Shown here: positions 16,421 through 24,538 of the stretch, one piece after another | Layout of the letters: each line of letters begins with the position of its first letter | Numbering within the stretch: the stretch's first letter is position 1 | Assembly (NCBI RefSeq): GCF_007097145.1 | Contig: NZ_VJVZ01000009.1 | Location: 124,001-188,000, forward strand | Origin: Flavobacterium zepuense | GTDB taxonomy: Bacteria > Bacteroidota > Bacteroidia > Flavobacteriales > Flavobacteriaceae | DNA: 64,000 nucleotides | Direction of reading: 5' to 3' | Translations under genes and position numbers: made by a program | Notes under the pieces: generated by a model | Told to the model about the DNA's origin: nothing | Database searches by the model: none | Seen by the model: the letters and a program-made list of their open reading frames with translations, nothing else

Positions 16421-16475
16421 GATACTGACTGGAAATAGTGAAATTGGATAGATGTTATTGGAAAAGGAAAAAATA

Positions 16476-18131
16476 TTATTGGTAAACGCGAACGTAATCT
16501 ACCTCCATGGCGCTTTGTACAAAATTCTCGTCGATGGTTCCACCCATGTTACCGCCCATGGCAACGTTAAATATCAGGAAGTAATCCCAGTTAAAATACG
16601 GGTGCTGAGGGCCGTTTATAAACGTTTTGTATGCCGGTGCACCATCAATAGACCAGGTAATGGAGTTAGGGCTCCAGATAAGCGTATATACGTGCCAATC
16701 TGTTGGGTTATCGATGTTTGTAGTGGTTGAATTTGCACTACCGCCAAAGTTACCCGGGTAATGCAGTGTACCGTGCATGGTATTTGTACCAAGCCATGGC
16801 GCGTACTCCATCATATCGATCTCGCCACAGGCAGGCCACGGAGTAGTGGCATAATTAGAACCCAGCATCCATAACGCAGGCCATGTACCCACACCAGATG
16901 TTAGTTTTGCTTTGATTTCTACCCTGCCATAGGTAAAGTCGAATTTATTATGCGTTTTTATACGTGCAGATGTGTAGTGGAACGGACCACCCGGTACATT
17001 GGTTACTTCTTCTTTTTTAGCAGTTATAAATAACGAACCGCCTTGTACCACAGCATTTTCTGCTTTATAGTATTGTTTTTCCTGATTACCCCAACCATTG
17101 TTGTTACCAAATTCCGGTGTCCAGTTGGCAGGGTTAGGAGGGCCATCTATATCAAATTCATCAGCCCAAAAAAGTGTATTATACTGAGGATCCGGCGTAC
17201 CGTTAGGGTCTACCGTTGTAAAAGTATGGTACCAGGCAAGGCCCTCGTTACCACCCATAACTGCCCTAACTACCATGCGGGTTGCAGTAATCTCTAAGAT
17301 CTCATACGTGTCAGCGCCAATATAATAGCCCATAAAACCATTATTGGTAAATTTCATTTGAATACCGGTGGTAAACTGTTCCGGTACAAACGATTCGGCC
17401 GGGCCTAATAAAACAGTATGATCTTGTGTAGTATCATAAGGCAGGCAATAATCTTCATTTTGCGCTTCAACAAGGTAAGTAAAGTCTTTGTTAAAGAATG
17501 TTTTACCACCGTTATCAAGATTAAATTTGATGATATCGTTTTGAAGTGTAAATGTAAGTTTGTTGTCGTAGAGGCAGCTGCTGGTTTCGGAAGCTGCTTT
17601 TTCGTTAGGCTGCGCCGAGTACCACTCAGGCCAGTAATTATTGCCGGTAGGGGTGTTAGGCCCTACACCAAGGTGTCCCTGTTCACTTTGTGCCCAGTAC
17701 CATACTTTGCTGCTGTTATTTGTTAATAGCTGTGTAGTAACAGGATCGTTAAAGATGCTCAACAGGTCTTCTATATAAATGCTTCCTGTAGTGGTAGCAC
17801 CGCCTTTACCCGTTGCTAATACCGCAACTGTATAGCTGTGTACGCCATTATCAGAAAAACGTTTTGTAATAAGCCCCTGCCCGTTAGCATCAATACTACC
17901 GTCAGGGTATACAAATTTATAGGTCATAGCACCATCTGCCTTAGCATGAAGCACAACCTGGCCACTACCATTACCGTTAGGGTTTGCATCATCCTTGCCC
18001 ACGATTTCGTAGCTTGTTACCAAACCTGTAGGTGCATTGATATCGCCAAAGCTTTTATCATCATCCTGACAACTACTTGCCAGTACAAGCAGCAACAGGA
18101 ACTTTCCTAATTTCTTAAAATTCTCTTTCAT
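16476..18131 (-). CDS. Surface GH16 beta-glucanase lipoprotein with N-terminal accessory domains
   Basis: 551 residues. The lipobox Cys21 is followed by QDDD, an Asp-rich signal used to send lipoproteins to the cell surface in Bacteroidota. Residues about 30-120 resemble a PKD/Ig fold. Residues 125-305 form an uncharacterised beta-rich module. GH16 occupies about 315-551, with catalytic EIDMME (E437, D439, E442). It probably performs the first cut of laminarin outside the cell and hands fragments to SusD/SusC. It starts 5 bases after the PKD lipoprotein stop. Confidence 0.9.
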   Translation of the reverse strand: MKENFKKLGKFLLLLVLASSCQDDDKSFGDINAPTGLVTSYEIVGKDDANPNGNGSGQVVLHAKADGAMTYKFVYPDGSIDANGQGLITKRFSDNGVHSYTVAVLATGKGGATTTGSIYIEDLLSIFNDPVTTQLLTNNSSKVWYWAQSEQGHLGVGPNTPTGNNYWPEWYSAQPNEKAASETSSCLYDNKLTFTLQNDIIKFNLDNGGKTFFNKDFTYLVEAQNEDYCLPYDTTQDHTVLLGPAESFVPEQFTTGIQMKFTNNGFMGYYIGADTYEILEITATRMVVRAVMGGNEGLAWYHTFTTVDPNGTPDPQYNTLFWADEFDIDGPPNPANWTPEFGNNNGWGNQEKQYYKAENAVVQGGSLFITAKKEEVTNVPGGPFHYTSARIKTHNKFDFTYGRVEIKAKLTSGVGTWPALWMLGSNYATTPWPACGEIDMMEYAPWLGTNTMHGTLHYPGNFGGSANSTTTNIDNPTDWHVYTLIWSPNSITWSIDGAPAYKTFINGPQHPYFNWDYFLIFNVAMGGNMGGTIDENFVQSAMEVDYVRVYQ

Positions 18132-18136
18132 AGTTT

Positions 18137-19690
18137 TTAATTTGTAAGTTGTATATCATCAAAGTAATACATATCATCTGTGCCTAAAACACCGGCATTA
18201 AAAAACAGGGTAATGGTTTTATAACCGTTGGCATTGTTAATATCGCTAAAATCAAATGTTAGCTCTTCCCATTGGTTAGCAACAGTAGTGGTGGTTGATT
18301 TTTCGATGTTATTTGCCTCAACGCCGTTCTCAAACTTAAAGATAACCGGCAGGCCTGCTATGGGGCTGTACACCTTCATTTTTACGATATGGTTTGATGA
18401 AAAATCAATTGCACTGGTAAACGTTTTGTATGATCCTGCCCATTGCTGGCCGCCAACAGGCTTAAACATCCTCATTACTTTATTGCTGGTGTTGATTCCG
18501 CCCGGTGCAGGGTTATTTTCTACCGATGTTGCAGCACCAAGAAAATCGTTAAACGTATAATCAGTACCGGCATTTTCAAAAGTCATAGGGAACATAGAGT
18601 TTGTTGCCCCTGCCGACTGCGTGATCTCATCAAAATAATAGGTTTCGCCTCCGCCTGTAACCCCAAAGTTACAGAACACAATTACGTTAGAATAGGCTTG
18701 CGCTGCATTGGCCCCACTAAAGTTATAAGTTAGTTCCTCCCATTGGTTGGCAACGGTTGTAACAGCTTGTACCTCATGGTTAATGGTTGCATCGGCAAGG
18801 TTTTCTAACTTAAGAAGAAATACCGTACCGGCTGCAGGGCTCCATACCTTCATTTTAAATACCGGCATCGCGCCAATGTTGGTAATAGGGTTATCTAATG
18901 TTAGTAATGAACCTGCCCACGTTTCGGCACCTGCATTTTTTACCTGCATTGCTACTTTTGAGCTGGTGTTTATGCCACCGGAGTTAGGGTTGTCTACAAC
19001 CGTGCTTATGGCATTACCAAAGTTACCAAAGGTATAGCTAAGCGTTTGGTCTTCAAAAGTTATAGGCAACACCATAGGGTTAGATATAGTGACCGTCTCG
19101 GTTTGTGTAGATGTTGCCACACCACCGCTATAGGCTACTACTGTAACAGTATATGTGCCTGGTGCTGTATACGTGTGTGATACCGTAGTACCCTCATTAA
19201 ACTGAACCGGAGCTGCTGCATTATCATCACCGTACCAAACTTCAAAAAATGTTTCATAATCAGCTGTAGCGGTAACGTTTATTAAAAAAGGGTTGCCTAC
19301 TACATTAGTTACCGTAACTTCAAGGTTTTCCGGAGCGATAAAAGCAACGGTTAGGGGTAGGATAGCCTCGGTAGTTTTGCCATTAATGTTAGTAGCAATA
19401 ATGCGCACATCATAAGTACCTTCCGGATAAACGTGGGTTGTTTTTTCACCCAGGCCAAGTGCAACAGGCTCTGCTGTGCCGTCGCCATAATACAGTTCGT
19501 AGCTTATTACGCCTTCGCCGTTGGGGCTTATAGTAACCGTACCCGTATTATCCTGTGTTATTGTAAATAGCGCCGAAAGGTTTTTTGGAGCCTCGCCATT
19601 CTCTACAAAGGAGATATCTCCATCATCTCCCTGGCATCCGGCCATAAGGCCAATAAAAAGGATACCTATTAAATATTTAATGTTTTTCAT
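18137..19690 (-). CDS. PKD-domain surface lipoprotein, probable glycan-binding protein (SusE/F position)
   Basis: 517 residues. The lipobox Cys19 is followed by QGDDGD. Two PKD-like domains (about 36-115 and 118-205, with VSHTYTAPGTYTVTV in the second) precede two related carbohydrate-binding-like modules (about 207-360 and 367-517). Each module begins with a P-[IM]-TFE segment and has GGINTS, WAGS and a terminal DEI/DDI tail, indicating internal duplication. No catalytic residues were seen. Its place after susD and the surface signal suggest glucan binding. Confidence 0.78.
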   Translation of the reverse strand: MKNIKYLIGILFIGLMAGCQGDDGDISFVENGEAPKNLSALFTITQDNTGTVTISPNGEGVISYELYYGDGTAEPVALGLGEKTTHVYPEGTYDVRIIATNINGKTTEAILPLTVAFIAPENLEVTVTNVVGNPFLINVTATADYETFFEVWYGDDNAAAPVQFNEGTTVSHTYTAPGTYTVTVVAYSGGVATSTQTETVTISNPMVLPITFEDQTLSYTFGNFGNAISTVVDNPNSGGINTSSKVAMQVKNAGAETWAGSLLTLDNPITNIGAMPVFKMKVWSPAAGTVFLLKLENLADATINHEVQAVTTVANQWEELTYNFSGANAAQAYSNVIVFCNFGVTGGGETYYFDEITQSAGATNSMFPMTFENAGTDYTFNDFLGAATSVENNPAPGGINTSNKVMRMFKPVGGQQWAGSYKTFTSAIDFSSNHIVKMKVYSPIAGLPVIFKFENGVEANNIEKSTTTTVANQWEELTFDFSDINNANGYKTITLFFNAGVLGTDDMYYFDDIQLTN

Positions 19691-19702
19691 AGTTGTAATT
19701 TT

Positions 19703-21238
19703 TTAATAGCCAATGTTTTGTGTCCAGTTACCGTTAGAGAACTGCATTTCTTCGTAAGGGATAGGGAAAACCTCATTTTTACCTGCTGTAAAGCCTGTTA
19801 TTTCGGCAGCAGCCCTTCCTGTCCTTACAAGATCAAAGAAACGGTGGCCTTCGCCTACAAGTTCCCTTCTCCTTTCAAGTTCTATAGCCGAGAACAATGC
19901 AGCCCCTGATGCACTAATGTTATGGGTTGCGTTGCCAAAAGCACGCTCCCTTACCATGTTTAAGTATAATAATGCCTTAGCATCATCGCCGGTTTTAGCA
20001 AAAGCTTCTGATGCCATAAGCAATACGTCAGCATAGCGTATAGACCTGTAATTGTTAGGGTTGGTAAGGTTAACATCCTGTAAGTTAGCATCGCCCACAC
20101 GCGGTATATATTTGCGGTTAAAGTAACCGGTGTGCTGATAGCCTTGTCCATACTGTACACCGGCACCATTGTTCCAGTCGGTATTTGCATCGGCAAACGC
20201 CTGTATGTTAAGTATAGCGATATCCCTGCGCAAGTCGCTTTCCTCAAAAGCATCATATGCTTCCTGTACCGGTACATTAAAGCTGTAACCCGACTCAAAT
20301 AACGGCCCGTTAAAGCCCCTTGGCCCGTTAAAGCCCACTGCCACGTTACCTTCGCTACACTGTAAACAGTCAAAGCTTCCACCTTCAGCATCAGTATATT
20401 GTATTTCAAATACCGACTCTGAATTGTTCTCGTTATTATTCTCAAAAATGGTACTGTAATCCTGTACTAAAGTATACGTATTGCTTTGTATTACAGTTTC
20501 GAGCATGGCAGCTGCCTGTGCAAATTTCTCGGGATGTGTTGCAGTACCTACCTGAGCGCCTGTGCCTGTAGTAGCCCAATATAAGTAAGCTTTACCAAGC
20601 AATGCCCTTGCCGCACCCACCGTCACACGGCCATTAGCCTGTGCGCCTGTAGGCAGGTTATCTATAGCGTATAAAAGATCGGCCTCTATAGAAGCGTAAA
20701 CCTCCTCTGGTGTAGATCGTGGTATGGATGTTTCATCGCCAACTTCAAAACGAACATCGCCTTTCATTGGAATGCCGCCAAACCATTTTACAAGCTCAAA
20801 GTGAAAATAAGCCCTTAAAAAACGGGTTTGTGCGATTATTTGTTCCCTGCCTTCAAAATCGGTCTTATCCTGAAATTCCATTATATAATTTGCCCTGCTC
20901 ACACCGGCAAACATCCAGTTCCACACATCACGCAGGTTAGGGTTAACCTGGGTATGGTTCATATCATCTACCTGATGGAAACCGGGAGTATCCGTAGCAC
21001 TCTCGCCACCTGCAAGGGTATTATCTGATGCAATTTCGCCTAACATTACATTTACATAGCTGGATTGCAAAACATCATATACGCCTATAAGGGCTTTTTC
21101 GTAATCGTCTTTAGAGTTAAAGTAGTTCTCACCGCTGATAGAATATACAGGGTCGCGCTCTACAAAATCGTCTCCGCACGACACGGATAATGTTATTATA
21201 CTAAATACTGCTATAGCTGCTATTATATTCTTTTTCAT
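19703..21238 (-). CDS. SusD/RagB-family surface glycan-binding lipoprotein
   Basis: 511 residues, the usual SusD length. Lipobox Cys21 (LSVSC) is followed by GDDF. The TPR-like helical scaffold and C-terminal motif (YRSIRYADVLLMASEAF, ELERRRELVGEGHRFFDLVRTG) are the family hallmarks. It forms the lid of the SusC channel and binds glucan. It lies 12 bases after susC. Confidence 0.95.
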   Translation of the reverse strand: MKKNIIAAIAVFSIITLSVSCGDDFVERDPVYSISGENYFNSKDDYEKALIGVYDVLQSSYVNVMLGEIASDNTLAGGESATDTPGFHQVDDMNHTQVNPNLRDVWNWMFAGVSRANYIMEFQDKTDFEGREQIIAQTRFLRAYFHFELVKWFGGIPMKGDVRFEVGDETSIPRSTPEEVYASIEADLLYAIDNLPTGAQANGRVTVGAARALLGKAYLYWATTGTGAQVGTATHPEKFAQAAAMLETVIQSNTYTLVQDYSTIFENNNENNSESVFEIQYTDAEGGSFDCLQCSEGNVAVGFNGPRGFNGPLFESGYSFNVPVQEAYDAFEESDLRRDIAILNIQAFADANTDWNNGAGVQYGQGYQHTGYFNRKYIPRVGDANLQDVNLTNPNNYRSIRYADVLLMASEAFAKTGDDAKALLYLNMVRERAFGNATHNISASGAALFSAIELERRRELVGEGHRFFDLVRTGRAAAEITGFTAGKNEVFPIPYEEMQFSNGNWTQNIGY

Positions 21239-21249
21239 TGTACTTAAAA

Positions 21250-24200
21250 TTAAAAATTAATGTTTGCCCCAACCATATACGTTCTTGGCACAGGGTAAAA
21301 ACCGTAGTCTACACCGCTGCCCACAGGAGCACCCGATGATGCACCGGGATCATAACCCATATATTTAGTAAATGTGTATAAGTTGTTTACACCAACATAA
21401 ATCCTGGCCCTTGTAAAAAAGCTTCCTATAAGCTCCGGCTTGATAGAGTAGCCTAACTGAACGTTCTGGATCCTGCAGTACGAAGCATCCTCCACAAAAT
21501 ACGAAGAGAACACATTGTTGTTTGTAGCACCTGTAGTTACCCTTGGTACGCTATTGCTGGTGCCTTCGCCCGTCCAGCGGTCAAGTACGTAGTTAAGGCG
21601 GTTACCGTTGGGTACAGTCCTTTCGTAATTTCTAACCATATCGTTGCCCAATGATGCAAAAACATAAGTGGTAAAGTCAAAGCTTTTGTAGTTAAGGGTT
21701 AAGTTAAAGCCCATAGTAGCATTAGGTATTGGGTTGCCTATATCGGTTTTATCAAGAGCTGTTATCATTCCGTCGCCGTTAACATCCTTAAAGCGGATAT
21801 CTCCCGGTGAAACTGACGTACTGCCTAACCCTGATTGTATAGGGGCAGCATCAATCTCAGCCTGGTTCTGGAAGATGCCTTCCATCTGGTAGCCGTAAAA
21901 GTAGCCCATAGGCTTGCCAATTTCCATCCTCGATGAGGTTTCGGCAAGGCCAAAATTGCCACCCGGTACAAAACCGGTACCGTTATTAACCGCTGTTACC
22001 TCGTTATTAATAAAGGTTACATTGTAGTTTACATCTATAGAGAAGTTATCTGAAAGGTTATCTTTGTAACCAAGCGCCAGCTCTAAACCTGAGTTTCTTA
22101 CCGTACCTGCATTTGCCGTAGGAGAGCTTGCTCCGGGTGCATTTGTGCCAATAATCCCCGATACCGGTATACGCTGGATTAACAGGTCTTTACGGGTATC
22201 TATAAAGTAATCGGCAACAAAGGTTAGTTTGTCATTAAGCATGTTCATATCAAGGCCCACATCAAATTTTTGGGCTTCCTCCCATTTAAGGTTAGGGTTA
22301 GCTACCTGGCCTGTAGCGGTACCTTGTGTAATGGCATTATCAAAAACATAAACTGCCTCGCCGCCAAGTAAAGAAAGGTAGCCATTGTTAGGTATCTGGT
22401 CGTTACCAAGGGTACCGTAGCTGGCCCTAAGCTTTAAAAGTGATATTTTGGCTGAATCGCCAAAGAACGATTCGTCAGATATGATCCATCCACCGGTAAC
22501 CGACGGAAAATAACCCACACGGTTGTTAGGGCCAAACTTGGTTGAGGCATCACGCCTTATCATACCCGATAGCAAATAACGGCCTTTGTAGTCGTACTGT
22601 ACCCTTGCAAATTGTGATATCCTTCTTTCATCATAACCATAAGAACTGTTTGTCTTTGCATCGCTCAAGCCGTTTGCAAGTCCTATGTCGGCAAATTCCC
22701 AGGAGTTGTTAGGTACATCAAAACCTGTAGCATACAATCCGTTACCCCATTCTTTGTAAATAGTGGTACCAACAGTGGCAGTTATATTATGGTTTTCGGC
22801 AAATGTTTTATTGTAAACCGCGAAAAGGTCAAACGTGTAGCTGTTATCATTAACAGCACCTTGTGTAACACTGCTGCGGGTTACATTGTATATTTTCCCC
22901 GTACCGTAGTCTAACTGCTTGGCAAACGTTCTTGATTTGCTGTTAGCTGAGTTAAAGCCTATTCGGCCGGTTACGGTTAATCCTTTAATTACATTATAAT
23001 CAAGCCCAAAAGACCCGTTTAGTTTTTTGAAGTTATAATTGTTATACGTGTTTTCTATTTGGGCTAATGGGTTAATGATTTCGTTACCATAACCTACAGT
23101 AGCAGGAACAAGTGTTAGCTGCCCCGTCTCAGCATCGTATGGTGTTAACACCGCCGGCACGTTAAGTGCATTAAATAACACCGAACCTAAGGCATTTTCG
23201 TTAAGCGACCTGCGATCAAACTGGGTAAAAATTACGTTGGCATTCATTTTAAGCTTATCGGTAATATCTGCCCCAAGCGCCATACGGGCTGTATTCCTAA
23301 GAAAATCGGCCTTATCGCCACCTACAATACCATCCTGATCTAAGCGCGATGCGCCTACCGAATAAGTAATTTTTTCAGATCCGCCGCTTACGGTTATATC
23401 ATGGTTAATAACGGGTACCGATTTACCAAAAACTTCATTTTGCCAATCTGTTCCTTTACCCAAGCCTGAAAGATTAGGGTAGGGAAGCGGCTGTCCGCCA
23501 TTGGCATAGCTTTCGTTCAGTAACGCGCCATATTCTGTAGCATTGAGCGTAGGTAATTTTCTTGTAGTTTCCTGGAAACCACTGTACACATTATATGATA
23601 CCTGTGGTTTTTGGTTTTTACGGCCTTTTTTAGTAGTTACCAATATAATACCGTTAGCACCCAGTGTACCGTAAATGGCTGCCTGCGCATCTTTAAGTAC
23701 GGTAATGGTTTCTATATCAGCTGGGTTTAAAAGTCCAAGTTCGCCTTGGTAGCCGTCTATAATAGCAACAGGATCGGCAGTACCATTGGTACCAATACCT
23801 CTTATCCTAATGCTTAGGCCCGCACCCGGTGCACCTGATTGGGTTGTTACATTAACCCCAGATACAGTACCCTGCAATGCCTGTTCTACTTTAAAGGGCC
23901 TTAACTTTTCTAATGTGGCAGCGCTCACAGTACTTACTGCGCCTGTAACTTCTTTTTTGCGTTGGCTGCCGTAACCTATTACCACAACTTCATCAAGCGT
24001 TTTAGCACTTTCTTTAAGAGATACGGTAATGTTTTCGGGGTTAGTAATTACTTTTTCAAAGTTCTCAAAGCCTATGTAGCTAAATACAACTGTAGCACCT
24101 GTGGGAACGGTTAGGGTGTAATTTCCATCGAGGTCGGTTGTGGTGCCTAAAGTTGAATTTTTTACAGCCACATTAACGCCGGGTATAGGCAATCCGGTTA

Positions 24201-24294
24201 CGGCTTCTTTTACTTGTCCGCTAATCTCTACATCCTGCGCAAAGCAAAATGTGGACATTAGCATAAAAGCAATCCAAAATAATTTTGACTTCAT
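21250..24294 (-). CDS. SusC/RagA-family TonB-dependent transporter
   Basis: 1014 residues. After the signal peptide (FCFA-QD) come a carboxypeptidase-regulatory-like domain (about 22-100), the TonB box and plug region (VVIGYGSQRKKEVTGAV, then SIRIRGIGTNG), and the 22-strand barrel ending in the outer-membrane signature VGANINF. It imports oligosaccharides using TonB/ExbBD energy. It is the first gene of the glucan locus; its promoter region holds a direct repeat shared with the gene at 27455-28879. Confidence 0.95.
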   Translation of the reverse strand: MKSKLFWIAFMLMSTFCFAQDVEISGQVKEAVTGLPIPGVNVAVKNSTLGTTTDLDGNYTLTVPTGATVVFSYIGFENFEKVITNPENITVSLKESAKTLDEVVVIGYGSQRKKEVTGAVSTVSAATLEKLRPFKVEQALQGTVSGVNVTTQSGAPGAGLSIRIRGIGTNGTADPVAIIDGYQGELGLLNPADIETITVLKDAQAAIYGTLGANGIILVTTKKGRKNQKPQVSYNVYSGFQETTRKLPTLNATEYGALLNESYANGGQPLPYPNLSGLGKGTDWQNEVFGKSVPVINHDITVSGGSEKITYSVGASRLDQDGIVGGDKADFLRNTARMALGADITDKLKMNANVIFTQFDRRSLNENALGSVLFNALNVPAVLTPYDAETGQLTLVPATVGYGNEIINPLAQIENTYNNYNFKKLNGSFGLDYNVIKGLTVTGRIGFNSANSKSRTFAKQLDYGTGKIYNVTRSSVTQGAVNDNSYTFDLFAVYNKTFAENHNITATVGTTIYKEWGNGLYATGFDVPNNSWEFADIGLANGLSDAKTNSSYGYDERRISQFARVQYDYKGRYLLSGMIRRDASTKFGPNNRVGYFPSVTGGWIISDESFFGDSAKISLLKLRASYGTLGNDQIPNNGYLSLLGGEAVYVFDNAITQGTATGQVANPNLKWEEAQKFDVGLDMNMLNDKLTFVADYFIDTRKDLLIQRIPVSGIIGTNAPGASSPTANAGTVRNSGLELALGYKDNLSDNFSIDVNYNVTFINNEVTAVNNGTGFVPGGNFGLAETSSRMEIGKPMGYFYGYQMEGIFQNQAEIDAAPIQSGLGSTSVSPGDIRFKDVNGDGMITALDKTDIGNPIPNATMGFNLTLNYKSFDFTTYVFASLGNDMVRNYERTVPNGNRLNYVLDRWTGEGTSNSVPRVTTGATNNNVFSSYFVEDASYCRIQNVQLGYSIKPELIGSFFTRARIYVGVNNLYTFTKYMGYDPGASSGAPVGSGVDYGFYPVPRTYMVGANINF

Positions 24295-24360
24295 ATAAAT
24301 AAATGGTTTTTGTGATTTTATAAAATTAAACCACTTTATATTGCTGTCATTAAAATATAC

Positions 24361-24373
24361 CTCTACAAAAAAT
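24361..24373 (-). promoter_or_regulatory. Putative susC promoter element
   Basis: On the minus strand ATTTTTTGTAGAG, ending 67 bases before the susC ATG. It differs by one base from the element at 28958-28970 upstream of the T9SS tandem-repeat gene, and resembles a -7 box with one extra T. Confidence 0.45.
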
Positions 24374-24390
24374 ATACAATCTGCAAATAA

Positions 24391-24424
24391 TGGCTTAAAA
24401 ACTCTAATGTTAGCTTTTAAGCCA
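24391..24424. other. 10-bp inverted repeat upstream of susC
   Basis: TGGCTTAAAA (24391-24400) and TTTTAAGCCA (24415-24424), perfect arms, 14-nt loop. It could terminate the regulator transcript (stop at 24539) or act as an operator just upstream of the susC promoter. No strong T-run follows on the minus strand. Confidence 0.45.
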
Positions 24425-24494
24425 GTGTTAACAGGATTTTAAGAAATTTTAAGGCTGTGTTATGCTTTAGCGAAAACCTTGTAAAATAAGCTTG

Positions 24495-24513
24495 TGTATA
24501 GGTAATGTATAGG
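24495..24513. promoter_or_regulatory. Direct-repeat regulator site upstream of susC
   Basis: TGTATAGG-TAA-TGTATAGG: two identical octamers at 11-bp period. The near edge is 201 bp from the susC ATG. The same arrangement occurs at 29082-29100. A head-to-tail site with one-turn spacing suits a dimer of a LuxR-type regulator. Confidence 0.6.
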
Positions 24514-24538
24514 TGCTTTTGTAGTTTGTTGTGTTTTA

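Noticed and set aside
19960..20445. 161-residue minus-strand frame within susD
   Set aside because: Different frame from the well-supported SusD protein. Its sequence looks like a shifted translation.
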